A DNA stretch of 64,000 nucleotides. Origin: Nansenia antarctica (Eukaryota; Chordata; Actinopteri; Argentiniformes; Microstomatidae). The position numbers and the translations under genes were made by a program. Shown here piece by piece: positions 46,401-56,753 of the stretch (its first letter is position 1; every line of letters begins with the position of its first letter). Location of the stretch: assembly GCA_963989245.1 (NCBI GenBank), contig OZ022353.1, positions 25,488,524-25,552,523 on the forward strand. The letters are read 5' to 3'. The notes under the pieces were generated by a model. That model searched no databases. It was not told the origin of the DNA and worked only from the letters and a program-made list of their open reading frames with translations.

Positions 46401-47386
46401 CAGGGGCGGACTGGGATCAAAAAACAGCCCTGGCATTTGCGACACAACAGCCCTATTTCCAAACGCAACATCAACACGGATTGTTAACATAAAAAGCTTG
46501 AGATAACCAGACTGACTAGAATCGAATGTAGACATTTGGAACACAAATGTAACACACACACGCACACGCAACTGACAGGGAATTCAGAGTGCCGACAACA
46601 ATCCACACAACGTTATTGAGAGCATAGTATAACCAGTAGTATGCTATAAGGCACATTCAGGACAAATAGGCCAGACCAAAACATGAGAAACAATGCCAAC
46701 TGCTAAATTCTGAAATCAAACTCACAACAAGTAGGCTAATTCTTTAGATCTTATATTGAACTCCATTTCCCAAGCATAGCCCCTACCTAGTGGGGGCCCC
46801 TGGGCTTGAGTCATTGTTTGGGCCCCTACCTACACCAAGAAAGGTTAGAAGTCATAAGGAAACATGTTTATTGACTAGGCAACACAGTGTAAATACAGTA
46901 CTAGCCTGACCTTGGTCATGTGAACCAGCTTCATAAAATAAACCAGAAACACTCATTCTGCAGTCTGCACGTTTTATTCTGATATTAACCAGCTTGTTAA
47001 CATTCAATTTGTCACATTGTATACCCACAAACCATATTACTGTGTTGACGCAACTTCAGGGGAGTGTGTTCATTTTCTGCTGTGCACCGCTCCCCTCTTT
47101 CACTTTCCCATAGTCATGCTCCCTCCGGACTCTTCAGAAGCAACACTGAGTCATCTAATAAAGTAACACTATTTAGGAGCAGTAACTAGTCTGCAGACTT
47201 CAACCATACTCAACTATCATCACTTCTATTCAACACATGGACAACGCATTATTGGATAACGTTTACGTTTATGGAGGACCAAGTCTGACAAAATTAACAA
47301 TAAATATATACACACATAAATGAATGTATGAACAAATACACATACAAATACACACAGTATACCACAATACATTTCTATATGTATTT
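46401..47386. other. Intergenic, no gene recognised
   Basis: Contains 'gcccctacctagtgggggcc' and 'gggcccctacctacaccaag' words of a decayed repeat. No frame longer than about 60 codons is credible. Confidence 0.45.
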
Positions 47387-47712
47387 ATTCTTTTCCACAT
47401 TTATTCTTTCTTTTCCACATTCATTCTTTCTTTTCCACATTGGTTTCCACATTCATTCTTTCTTTTCCACATTCATTCTTTCATTCTTTCTTTTCCACAT
47501 TCATTCTTTCTTTTTCACATTCATTCTTTCTTTTCCACATTCATTCTTTCTTTTCCACATTCATTCTTTCTTTTCCACATTCATTCTTTCTTTTCCACAT
47601 TCATTCTTTCTTTTCCACATTCATTCTTTCTTTTCCACATTCATTCTTTCATTCTTTCTTTTCCACATTCATTCTTTCTTTTCCACATTCATTCTTTCTT
47701 TTCCACTTTATC
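47387..47712. repeat. 19-bp minisatellite (tcattctttcttttccaca)
   Basis: About 16 copies with occasional insertions (tggtttccaca, an extra ttcattctt). The Phe/Ser-rich frames are repeat translation. Confidence 0.95.
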
Positions 47713-47830
47713 AGTAATGTATGCAAATATATGGGGGCGTATCTTGCATGTTGTCCACGCCCCTACGCATTTTCATTGGTTGATACCACGCGTGACATAT
47801 GAAAGCAGCGACACTGTTATTACCACAGAC
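47705..47830. repeat. Octamer/CCAAT element, copy 1 (half element)
   Basis: Contains octamer ATGCAAAT (47721-47728), gggggcgtatcttgca, and the CCAAT arm 'cgcattttcattggttgata' followed by ccacgcgtgac. It corresponds to the right half of the copies at 48290-48573 and 62536-62819. Confidence 0.7.
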
Positions 47831-48273
47831 GGGTAAGAGAGTCTATAGCCCTGTTCTCTCACAGCGTCTTTCTCCCTATAATTTCCATGGAATATCAGCA
47901 CTGTATGGGAGAACTTGGTGATAACCACAATACCAGTTGACTCAATAACGCTCCGTGCACACCGCGGACCATGACCCACCGTTCTGGCGCAACCTGGTGG
48001 GATGGACTTGACGTACTTCAACGTGCGATGCAGATGCAAAGCTCTACTCGTGTTGCTAGCGAAGTTTCCCACAGAAGTGGGGGAAAAAAACGTCAGATCA
48101 GATATATAAACGGGTTATTTTGATAAACTGGACACATTTTGTGAATATATATGGTTACTTTCTCGCCTGAAAACATATAAAAACTTCATAAAATGACATA
48201 TGAACACTTGTAGAGCCAAATTACAGATTGTAGCCAATGGCGGCCAAAATTGAGGATTTAAAATCTGAGGCGA

Positions 48274-48573
48274 GAGCTGAGGGCTTCATCACGTCTCGCG
48301 CAGTATCAACCAATGAAAATGCGCAGGGGCGTGGACAACATGCTGCATACATTTCTGATAATGCATACATTACTGATAATGCATACATTACTGATAATGC
48401 ATACATTACTGATAAAGCGAAAGACAATGTTGTTTTCACCTAGCTATTCACATAGAATAGTTTGTCTTTGTCATTGTCAGATGTGTATGCAAATATAGGG
48501 GCGTATCTTGGACGCACTCTACGCATTTTCATTGGTTGATACTGCGCGTGACGTGGTAAAGCACTCAGCCAAG
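48274..48573. repeat. Octamer/CCAAT inverted-repeat element, copy 2
   Basis: The left arm (48290-48323) and right arm (48522-48555) are inverted: cgcagtatcaaccaatgaaa at left against tttcattggttgatactgcg at right. Between them are three to four copies of an 18-bp unit (gcatacattactgataat) and the octamer ATGCAAAT (48487-48494). Each arm includes a CCAAT box next to a TGACGT/ACGTCA-like word. Confidence 0.8.
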
Positions 48574-48657
48574 ATCCAGGTACTAACACGGCCCAACCCT
48601 GCTTAGCTTCCGAGGTCGGACGAGATCGGGCGTATTCAGGCTAGTATGGCCGTGAGC
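48574..48657 (-). pseudogene. 5S rRNA-derived sequence, first 84 nt, 3' part missing
   Basis: The minus-strand reading begins gctcacggccatactagcct and includes gcccgatctcgtccgacctc, then ggaagctaagcagggttggg, matching vertebrate 5S rRNA with a few changes. Box A and the intermediate element are present and box C is partly so. Matching stops at 'agtacctggat' and passes directly into the octamer element. It may be a 5S pseudogene or the head of a 5S-derived SINE. Confidence 0.82.
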
Positions 48658-48690
48658 AACAGTACCATGACCCAAAGCATCCATAATACA

Positions 48691-49201
48691 CAGCCTGGAA
48701 CATTGTTGTTGATGTAACTTTATTAAATATGCGGGATAAAGCACTCTATTTGTGGGTAGAATATGCACAAGGTGTCCTGGATGAAGGGAGAAGTGTGTTT
48801 CAATGAATTCTAACTTTATTGGGGGCATATGGCACTCTATATGGGGCTAAAAAGTGAATTGGAACAGCTGCTCTCAGTCGATGTAGGCCTCCATAAATGG
48901 CTAGACGCTGCACTCTTGTGGGTGAAAATGGTAGTGACAGCCCAGCACAGCAAACCATCGATAAGACCCAGCCTGGAACTTTGTCAATGATGTAACTTTA
49001 TTAAATATGCGGGATAAAGCACTCTATTTGTGGGTAGAAAATGCACGGTGGCCTGCTTGAAGGGCGAAGTGTTTTTTCAATGAATTCTAACTTTATTGGG
49101 GGCATATGGCACTCTATATTGGGGTAAAAAGTTAATTGGAACTGCTGCTCTCAGTCGATGTAGGCCTCCATAAATGGCTAGACGCTGCACTCTTGTGGGT
49201 G
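48691..49201. repeat. 278-bp tandem repeat, units 1 and 2 (unit 2 split by the provirus)
   Basis: Units start cagcctggaac at 48691 and 48969. Unit 1 is complete. Unit 2 is cut at 49201 and resumes at 61923; a third unit begins near 61975. Each unit carries internal variants of actttattaaatatgcggga / actttattgggggcatatgg, so it may itself be an old internal duplication. Confidence 0.88.
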
Positions 49202-49660
49202 TGTAGTCTATTTTCTCTGTTTGGTGATCAAAAATGAGGGAAAAAGTCCTGACCAAAGTTAAGAATATTTATTCAAAAAAGACAAGATCGGGTCCTCAGA
49301 TTACACAGGATCAGGTTTACACACAAACAGTCACGACGGGGTCAGAGGAAGACAAGAAGAAGACGGAGCTCTCTTTGTCCCCTGGTTTTATACCGGTCTC
49401 TCAGCCAATCACATCACAGTATGTTCTTGGCCAATCGTGATCCTTCCTTCTAGGCCTCTGCCCTCGAACCGATTGGCCTATACCCTTGGGGGTGTGCGTG
49501 TGCGTGTGTGTGTCTGCGCATGTGCGACAATCGATTCCCAAATCTCCCCGCGATCATCTGTCCCCAAATGCCCTTGTAGGCCTCAAATATGTGTAATGTA
49601 ATATGTGTAAAAATATACGTTATATAAGAAGGCTATTAATATGTGTAAAAATATACGACA
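49202..49660 (-). repeat. 3' LTR of the provirus
   Basis: 459 bp, ends TG...CA. In sense: U3 with GATTGGC (inverted CCAAT) near 49410, TATA box (TATAAAA, 49386-49392), and polyadenylation hexamer AATAAA (49268-49273). The R-U5 limits are inferred. Confidence 0.92.
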
Positions 49661-49672
49661 CATCCCCCCTCG
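49661..49672 (-). promoter_or_regulatory. Polypurine tract (plus-strand DNA primer)
   Basis: In sense, cgaggggggatg immediately precedes the 3' LTR, the expected place and composition. The 555 bases between it and the env stop hold no open frame and are A/T-rich. Confidence 0.82.
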
Positions 49673-50227
49673 GACCACCCAGAGGGTGTTCCGAAACTAA
49701 ATGATCACATAAACCAAAACAAAAACACAAACCTCACATATCGCAGCTAAGAAAATAAAAAAAATAAAAAAAATAAAAAATAACAACAGACAGAAAAACC
49801 ATATCAACACCTAACACAAGAAGCACAATAATACAGACCAACCCAGGATCAGTATTAAGAACCCAAAGACATCATGCAAAAAATAGAAACCAACCAATAA
49901 TAAAAAGAATCTTGAAAATAACAATCACAATTAAACTAAACACAGTCCATCATGCACAAATTAATATAGAAACTTCCAACGACCGATGTTTTCTTTGTCC
50001 TTGAAGCGCCAGGGACAGAGGTTACTAGCACATGAACCCAGTTGGAGAACAGCCTTTACCGCTGTCTCAGATTGATATCCTTTCCCAGTCAAGAGCTTTT
50101 TCTTCGTTGTGCTAGGAACAGAACCTCTTTCCTATCTTTGCATAACCACCACATCACTTCTCAACTGACATCAAACACATGATATAGAAAGAAACAAACA
50201 GTAATCGAAGCAAATAATCATAAAACA

Positions 50228-52768
50228 TCACTTAATAAACAAATCATCAAAGGAGGAAACAAAATCAGAAAGCAAAACAGAATCCAGCTTTTGCTCATCA
50301 GCTATGTTGGTCAACATTAAAGCATTAATAGGAACATCAGAAATACACTTTCCACAACATTTGATTAAAATACCAAGTAACATAATACAGATGATAATGA
50401 CAACAAAAATAATAGCGACGGACCTGATCATATTACCAATACCTGAAAAAGCAGAATCAAAGAAATCTAACATATTCCAACCGTGTTCTTTATGTAAATC
50501 CTCTACACCCTTCTTGTTAGATTCATGAAAATCATACAAAGCGTTATCAGAATCCGAAATATAACTGCAGCATTCACCGCCTATCAAAGCACAAGTACCA
50601 CCCTGACTGGCCAAAATAATGTCCAAAGCCATTCTATTTTGGAGAGCTACATTCTTAGTTTCAGTCAATTCAGTAGCCAGGGCAGATACTACAGCATCCG
50701 AAGCATTAATGTGTTTTTCAAGAACGGATGACAGGGCACTTAATTCAGTCTGAGAGTTGTAGACACCATAACTTGGGAATATTAGGCCAAAAAACTTCTG
50801 AGCGGTAGACAACGCCCTACGACTACGATGGGTTGCTTGTTTGTGAAGTACAGACATCTCCTCCCGAGTAACTTTCCTAATCAAAGGTATCAGATGAGCC
50901 AAATAACAAACACCCTCACTCGAAGCAGGAAGCTTAGAGAATGCATCATTATCACACACAAGAAACACATGTTCCGGGAGTTGAAGCTCCTTACCAGGAT
51001 ACAAGAACATGGTTCCACCTATACAAGACGCGGCCCCTAGCTGACGAACCGCGCTGCTCTTGGGCCGTGATTGAATGTCAATACAGGTTGTAATATTTAC
51101 GAGAGGCATGACTTTAAGCTGCGTGGTGCCTTTCTGCCGTCTGGTAGTATTGGTATCATGTAATTTCATTTGAGGCACCATAGCACAATCAACAACTTTA
51201 CATTTCAATCCAGAAATAACAACTGAACCCCTCCACCGTGTAGAAGTCACACTCCCAGAACATGACAGATGAGGACTCAATACAGTACCATTTAATTGAA
51301 CGAACATAGCTTGGATAATATATATCTTCTTCGGACCTGTTGGTTGTGACAAATGTGTAAGCCTATCAATAATAACCTTCCCCACACCGCTAGGCCTATG
51401 GTGTTTGTTAACCGCTGCTGTCAGACGTTCCAACACACCAATATCCACACCTGCATAGGAAGAATTTAAAGGAACCAGAATCGTGCTGGGCTGACAAGAA
51501 GAGCTCTGGTTCTTGCCCTGTAAAACAAATGGGGCTAAACCCTGCCAATTATAATGAAGCCATTCTGCTTTAGTTAACGGTATGGGGAAAAACATAGGAG
51601 CAGACGCACTTACAGGGACCTGTTGACAAATCCAGCAATCAGAATAATTCATTTTTGAAGCAAAATCTTTCATGATACTAGTGGCAGAATTAGGGTGGGA
51701 CCGTGTCCCCAGGTGATTAGAATCATACAACAAATAATCGTCAGTAGCGACTACAATCGCCTTCGTAGAAGCCTTCACAGCAACATTTTCAACCTTTCCT
51801 GGTAACTCAACGTGAACATATTTATGCACAAATTTCTCACAGTCCAACCTATAGTGGTGTGGAAAGTCAGGATTGGTCCTACAAACTTTGTCCTTGAAAT
51901 TGTTGGATTTACTAGACACCTGTTCACCGATATCACGTCTAGCACACCAATACGAGTTCAACACCTTGTCAACATTAGTTAATGTCACACGAGTTTCTTG
52001 CGTGTTGCTTGAGTGTTGATTAAGTGTAACATATTTAGCATCCAATAAATACCACTCGTTCGCTTCGGCGGTATAGATCAAACAATCATCAACAGTACAA
52101 CGTGAATGGGGGCAAACAAAAGCTCTACCTGCTGTGATCATTCTTCTCTGACGTCCAGGCATAACAGTGTGTGAGTGAAGTGTAATATTGTCCAAAGAAG
52201 TCAATGGGGTAGGAACACTAAGGGGTATATTAGTCTCTGAAACGGCATGGCTTGAGTTTCCTCCTAATTGGCCTTGGTGTTTTACGGGGTCTGTCTGGTT
52301 GGGGTGTATCACTGACAGGTCTGTGTCTCTCAATGGTACCTTGGTCCGGGCAGCCGCCCGGGTTGCTGACATCTCCGTCTGGAGCATTGTCAGGGTCGGA
52401 AGGGGTGACAACAGGGGCAACACCAGGCTTGGTAGAACCCCCAAGAGGGGTGTCGCAGTCACTGGATCCTTCACGGTCTCCGTTGGCCCACTCATCTCTG
52501 GGCTGGACAGGGTCTGGGACGAGGCCCCCGGCATCATCTGCATCACGGCGCAGATACTCACCAACATCTTCGTCAGCCTGGATGTCCAAGCTGTGGACTT
52601 CCTCGTCCCCAGGGGTCTCCTCACCATCCTGCTGAGGTTCTCCCTCATCGTCCTCATTGGGTGCCTTGATGCAGTGATGAACGTGATACCAGGTGGGGGA
52701 CCCCTTGATTTGGATGGCAGTCCCAGTGCACCGAACGACCTCGTATGGTCCTTCCCGTCGAGCCTCAT
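50228..52768 (-). CDS. env: Retroviral Env, gamma-type, 846 aa
   Basis: Surface and transmembrane glycoprotein precursor. The N-terminal 65 residues overlap pol in another frame; a hydrophobic segment at about 66-82 could be the signal peptide, so the ATG used here may lie upstream of the true leader, or translation may start on a spliced RNA. SU contains CWIC, the CXXC motif involved in disulphide linkage. A furin-type site RSRR is at about 648-651. TM (about 195 aa) follows with a fusion-peptide-like start, heptad region, an LQNRMALDIIL immunosuppressive-like region and CX6CC (about 726-734). A membrane anchor (about 780-803) and a 45-residue cytoplasmic tail complete it. No stops interrupt the frame. 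Confidence 0.9.
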   Translation of the reverse strand: MRLDGKDHTRSFGALGLPSKSRGPPPGITFITASRHPMRTMRENLSRMVRRPLGTRKSTAWTSRLTKMLVSICAVMQMMPGASSQTLSSPEMSGPTETVKDPVTATPLLGVLPSLVLPLLSPLPTLTMLQTEMSATRAAARTKVPLRDTDLSVIHPNQTDPVKHQGQLGGNSSHAVSETNIPLSVPTPLTSLDNITLHSHTVMPGRQRRMITAGRAFVCPHSRCTVDDCLIYTAEANEWYLLDAKYVTLNQHSSNTQETRVTLTNVDKVLNSYWCARRDIGEQVSSKSNNFKDKVCRTNPDFPHHYRLDCEKFVHKYVHVELPGKVENVAVKASTKAIVVATDDYLLYDSNHLGTRSHPNSATSIMKDFASKMNYSDCWICQQVPVSASAPMFFPIPLTKAEWLHYNWQGLAPFVLQGKNQSSSCQPSTILVPLNSSYAGVDIGVLERLTAAVNKHHRPSGVGKVIIDRLTHLSQPTGPKKIYIIQAMFVQLNGTVLSPHLSCSGSVTSTRWRGSVVISGLKCKVVDCAMVPQMKLHDTNTTRRQKGTTQLKVMPLVNITTCIDIQSRPKSSAVRQLGAASCIGGTMFLYPGKELQLPEHVFLVCDNDAFSKLPASSEGVCYLAHLIPLIRKVTREEMSVLHKQATHRSRRALSTAQKFFGLIFPSYGVYNSQTELSALSSVLEKHINASDAVVSALATELTETKNVALQNRMALDIILASQGGTCALIGGECCSYISDSDNALYDFHESNKKGVEDLHKEHGWNMLDFFDSAFSGIGNMIRSVAIIFVVIIICIMLLGILIKCCGKCISDVPINALMLTNIADEQKLDSVLLSDFVSSFDDLFIK

Positions 52769-55700
52769 GCCACTTCCGTCTGTAGACCTTCACGTATACT
52801 TTGTCACCCGGTTGCAACGCGTCCTTCCTCTCCTGTGCGTTCACCTCCTCTTCACGTTCCTGTTTGTGGAGCACATAAGAAGAGATACTCTTTTGCCGGT
52901 TAGTCATGTACTGTACATAGGCTTTCATGTCACTCTCCAGGAGAGCCAAACTTGGCCCTTTCCCACTGGTTCGTACACAGGGAGCTGTCATTATTCTCCC
53001 CATTACCAGTTCATGGGGAGTCAAGTGCAGCACTCGAATCTCACTGGAACGACAGGCCATCAATGCAAGAGGGAGTCCTTCCAACCAATTAAGACCTGTA
53101 TGCTTACAGACCTTAGAAAGACGGTTCTTAAGGACCCCGTTCATCCTCTCTACTATCCCCTGGCTTTGAGGTGAGTAAATACACCCAAGTCTCTGCTTGA
53201 TTCCCAACTTTTGTAGTATAAGCTTTACCGTCTTATCCACAAATTCCTTACCATTGTCTGACGATATCCTATCTGGAATTCCAAACCTAGGCATGAATTC
53301 CCTGCATAGGAACTTTGCTACAGACTGAGCATCCTTTCTTCGAGTGGGGCAAGCTTCTACCCATCTGCTGAACCTGTCTACTACAACTAGCATGTACCTG
53401 TATCCTGCAACAGGACGAATCATGTCCACATAGTCAATCACTAAATGTTTCATTGGCCCGTTTGGGGTAGGGATATGCCCAGTTCCCACTGGTATTCCAG
53501 GTCTGATATTGTTCTTCAAACAGACCACACATTGACCAAGGATATGGTCTATTTGTTCCAACAAATATGGAGCCCAAAAACCATATTCCTTGGTGATCTT
53601 GCGTCTTACCTCCCCCCTGGACACATGTGCTAATCCATGGGCTTCCTGTATCAGTATGCCTAATAAATCTGGGGGTGCCACAACCAGTCCCTCATGATTT
53701 CTCCATAGACCTGTGTCATCCTGACTAGCTCCCCTTGTTAACCATAGGTTTTTGTCTAGCGCATTTGCCTCACTCTGTAACATCAACAAATCCTCAAGCG
53801 TGACCATGCCCCGTAACTGTGCTTCATGTGTGACCAGCAGAACTTTACCTGCTTTGTCTGCTCCTGTAATAGCTTTGGCTGCATCATCTGCAGCCCTGTT
53901 ACCTTGTGTGACATGTGATGAGTCAGATCTGTGTGCGGCACACTTCACTATGGCTAATTCCCTTGGTTTCATCATGGCTTGTAACAGCTTCATGATTTGA
54001 GCGTGGTGCTGAATAGGCGAACCATCAGTTTTCTTAAAACCCCGTCCCTTCCATACAGCTCCATGTAAATGACACACATTGTGGGCATAGGCAGAGTCGG
54101 TGTATACTGTCACTCTTTGTCCGGTTCCCAAGTTGCATGCTTCTGTGAGGGCAATCAACTCAGCCAACTGAGCTGAACAAGGCTGAGGAACAGCCTCGGC
54201 TTGTTCCACAATGAACTCCGAATTTTGGGATCGGACTATGGCATACCCGGCACGTAAATTTTCTCCTACCCGGTAACAAGATCCATCAGTCCAATACTCA
54301 ACGTCAGCTTCCTTTAAAGGCAAAGCTAGTAGATCTGCTCTAAGCTTAGAGTACCTCGTAGCTTCCTTCACACAATCGTGTGGTTCCCCATCTTCTGGGG
54401 TTGGCAAGGTCTCTGCTGGGTTAAGTGTGTTACATCTTAGTAATGTTACATCTTCCCTTTCCAACATCCTGTAATAATCCCTAATCCTAGGCATCGTCAA
54501 AGTGTACTTGCCTTGATTCAAGAGGTTCCTTAGACTGTGGTGGCAGAGAATGGTAATTGGGTACCCCATTGTTAAGGTTGTTGCCTTCTCGTACATAAGA
54601 TATGCCCCGGCCATTGCTCTGTAGCATGGCGCGAAACCCATTTCTACCTCTGAATATGCGACAGAATAATAGGCTATGGGCTGTGGACTAGGTCCAATGC
54701 CTGTTGGTTGCGTAAGAACAGCGCATGCATACTTCCCCTCGGCTGAAGAAGAAACATACAATCCAAATTCTTTGGAATAATCTGGAAGCGCTAAAGCTGG
54801 CGCTTCTTGCAATTTGTGTTTAATTGTCTCAAACGCCAAATCAGCTTCCCTTGTCCAAGTAATGCAAGATTGGAGGTTATCACTACCTGTTTCCTTAATC
54901 ATCCCCCTCAATGGAGCGACTAGTCTAGTGTAATCCTCCACCCATGCTGAACTATACCCAGTAATGCCCAAAAACATCATCATTTCCCTAACCGTTCGTG
55001 GTTTTGGAGCCTTCTGAATAGCTTCCAAATGTTCATTAGTGACGCTGCGATGTCCCTGTGTAATGGATTGTCCTAAGTAAGTTACCTTTTCCTGACAATA
55101 CTGTAGCTTCTTTTTAGACACCTTGTGTCCCTTCTCCGCCAAAACCTTTAACAGTTTAACGGAATCCCTGTGACATGTTTCTTCATCTGGGGCACAAAGG
55201 AGTATGTCATCCATGTACTGAATGGCAGTACTACTTATCATCTGTTCTAACCCGTCTAAGTCCTCCTTCAAGACCTGATTAAAAACATGAGGACTGTGTT
55301 TGTACCCCTGTGGCATTCTGGTATATTGATAATGCTGACCTTTGTAGGTAAACCCAAATAACCCTTGACTTTCTACACTAAGAGGTATAGAAAAGAAAGC
55401 CCCGCATAAATCAAACACTGTAAACACTTTGGCTGTAGATGGAATCTGAGTCAACAGCACATGAGGATCAGGAACTTCAGCTGGATAGCTGACAACTACC
55501 TCATTCACAGCCCGTAGGTCATGTACCAGACGATATGAACCATCAGGTTTCGTCACTGGCAGAAGAGGTGTATTGCTTAACGGATATTGAGTTATCTTCA
55601 GGACTCCTGCTTCTAACAGTCCTTTGATCTGTGGCTCAATTCCATCAATTGCTTCCTGTTTCAATGGGTATTGGTTTTTCCAAGGGGGTTTTGCACCCGG

Positions 55701-56714
55701 TATGAGTTCAACTCTCAATGGACGAGCTGATTTCACAAATCCAATGTCTGTACTGTTCTTTGCCCACAGGTCGGCTGGCACATTCTGCATCATTTCTTCT
55801 CTGAGGTCTCTTTCAGCTTGTACAGGAAGGATTAGCTGGTTCATTAGCTTCACAGTCTGCGGATGTCCTATTCCTTGAGCAGAGATCATCAGTTTTGTGA
55901 ACTGTCCATCAATGCTCCTCCAGATAGCAGGGTTTTCTTTTGTCGTTACAAATCTGGCTTTTTCTGAGTCTGCCATCATTGCCCCTAAATGCTTCTGTTT
56001 ATAGTGTTCAGATATCATAAGTGTCACATGAGGGATGCTACCCTCAATCTTATGCTCCTGATCTAGATAAGTGTCACTGTTTATCTTCATAGCCACTCCC
56101 TGAGGGCCTAGGATTATACAACTTGTACTAAGCTGTACCTGTTTTGGCTGATGCTTCAGCCACTCATCTGGGGTTGCATCTGCAACTTCTCTGAAATACT
56201 GGAGTGTACAATGCAATGGATCAGTAGGCCTTCTGGCCTCTGCCATGTGTGCCAGGATATAATTGTCCCACATCCTTGCTGGTTCCATTAGGTCTGGGCT
56301 AAGCCCTCCCACCCAATATACCATAGATGCGTTGTTGTCCATCATGACAGACAGCTGTCTGTTCTCTTGTGGCACTGTCACCTGACAGCCGTCAGGTGTG
56401 CATTTCACGGTACAATTCAATTGGCATAGTGCATCTCTCCCTAGTAGCCCTATTGGCGTGTGTTCTGATACAAGTATTGACAGATCTGCTCTCTGTCCTT
56501 TGTACTCTAAGCTTACAAGCTCAGTGGTAGGGATCAGCTGTTTAATTCCCTCGAATCCGATTGTCTTCACATATTTCCCAGACATAGGAAGGTGCGTGGC
56601 GTCTTCAGGCTTCAGACAGGTGTAGGCTGCTCCACTGTCCACCATCAATTCTAATGGACGTTGGTTGACCGACACCCATATTGTAGGTTCATCTTCAGGC
56701 CTGTTTGTCACCAC
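52230..56714 (-). CDS. pol: Retroviral Pol: protease, RT, RNase H, integrase (1494 aa from first Met)
   Basis: In frame with gag beyond one UAG; the first 12 codons after the stop lie before this Met. Protease active site DSGA at residues 26-29. RT with LPVTKPDGSYRLVHDLR and the catalytic YMDD at about 500-503. RNase H starting near YWTDGSCY (about 806). Integrase with a His/Cys zinc domain (ending GQCVVC, about 1050), then the D,D-35-E core: VIDYVD (about 1091), SSDNGKEF (about 1150) and VERMNG (about 1187). All catalytic residues I can identify are present. The C-terminal about 180 residues are proline/acidic-rich and overlap env. The frame is intact. Confidence 0.95.
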   Translation of the reverse strand: MVTNRPEDEPTIWVSVNQRPLELMVDSGAAYTCLKPEDATHLPMSGKYVKTIGFEGIKQLIPTTELVSLEYKGQRADLSILVSEHTPIGLLGRDALCQLNCTVKCTPDGCQVTVPQENRQLSVMMDNNASMVYWVGGLSPDLMEPARMWDNYILAHMAEARRPTDPLHCTLQYFREVADATPDEWLKHQPKQVQLSTSCIILGPQGVAMKINSDTYLDQEHKIEGSIPHVTLMISEHYKQKHLGAMMADSEKARFVTTKENPAIWRSIDGQFTKLMISAQGIGHPQTVKLMNQLILPVQAERDLREEMMQNVPADLWAKNSTDIGFVKSARPLRVELIPGAKPPWKNQYPLKQEAIDGIEPQIKGLLEAGVLKITQYPLSNTPLLPVTKPDGSYRLVHDLRAVNEVVVSYPAEVPDPHVLLTQIPSTAKVFTVFDLCGAFFSIPLSVESQGLFGFTYKGQHYQYTRMPQGYKHSPHVFNQVLKEDLDGLEQMISSTAIQYMDDILLCAPDEETCHRDSVKLLKVLAEKGHKVSKKKLQYCQEKVTYLGQSITQGHRSVTNEHLEAIQKAPKPRTVREMMMFLGITGYSSAWVEDYTRLVAPLRGMIKETGSDNLQSCITWTREADLAFETIKHKLQEAPALALPDYSKEFGLYVSSSAEGKYACAVLTQPTGIGPSPQPIAYYSVAYSEVEMGFAPCYRAMAGAYLMYEKATTLTMGYPITILCHHSLRNLLNQGKYTLTMPRIRDYYRMLEREDVTLLRCNTLNPAETLPTPEDGEPHDCVKEATRYSKLRADLLALPLKEADVEYWTDGSCYRVGENLRAGYAIVRSQNSEFIVEQAEAVPQPCSAQLAELIALTEACNLGTGQRVTVYTDSAYAHNVCHLHGAVWKGRGFKKTDGSPIQHHAQIMKLLQAMMKPRELAIVKCAAHRSDSSHVTQGNRAADDAAKAITGADKAGKVLLVTHEAQLRGMVTLEDLLMLQSEANALDKNLWLTRGASQDDTGLWRNHEGLVVAPPDLLGILIQEAHGLAHVSRGEVRRKITKEYGFWAPYLLEQIDHILGQCVVCLKNNIRPGIPVGTGHIPTPNGPMKHLVIDYVDMIRPVAGYRYMLVVVDRFSRWVEACPTRRKDAQSVAKFLCREFMPRFGIPDRISSDNGKEFVDKTVKLILQKLGIKQRLGCIYSPQSQGIVERMNGVLKNRLSKVCKHTGLNWLEGLPLALMACRSSEIRVLHLTPHELVMGRIMTAPCVRTSGKGPSLALLESDMKAYVQYMTNRQKSISSYVLHKQEREEEVNAQERKDALQPGDKVYVKVYRRKWHEARREGPYEVVRCTGTAIQIKGSPTWYHVHHCIKAPNEDDEGEPQQDGEETPGDEEVHSLDIQADEDVGEYLRRDADDAGGLVPDPVQPRDEWANGDREGSSDCDTPLGGSTKPGVAPVVTPSDPDNAPDGDVSNPGGCPDQGTIERHRPVSDTPQPDRPRKTPRPIRRKLKPCRFRD

Positions 56715-56750
56715 CAGCTGGCACCCCCCTCTCGGATCTTCTGGGCACCC

Positions 56751-56753
56751 CTA
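56751..56753 (-). promoter_or_regulatory. Amber codon separating gag and pol (readthrough site)
   Basis: Sense ...ggg cta TAG ggg tgc... The frame stays open on both sides (56753 and the pol ATG at 56714 are in register). A G-rich sequence with two ggggtgcc repeats follows. Suppression of a single UAG, helped by a downstream pseudoknot, is the gammaretroviral route to Gag-Pol. A pseudoknot here is inferred, not folded. Confidence 0.8.

Noticed and set aside
47773..48072. 99-codon minus-strand frame with basic residues
   Set aside because: No recognisable domain; it lies beside a repeat element and has no splice or promoter context that I can support.
48574..48657. Functional 5S rRNA gene
   Set aside because: The 3' third, including part of box C and the terminator, is missing.
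49234..49440. Identical 68-aa frames in both LTRs as an accessory gene
   Set aside because: They lie antisense to the provirus, cover its polyadenylation signal and TATA region, and are identical only because the LTRs are.
52188..53174. 328-codon plus-strand frame opposite env and pol
   Set aside because: Antisense shadow of the pol/env overlap, with no recognisable domain; retroviral antisense genes are known but nothing here supports one.
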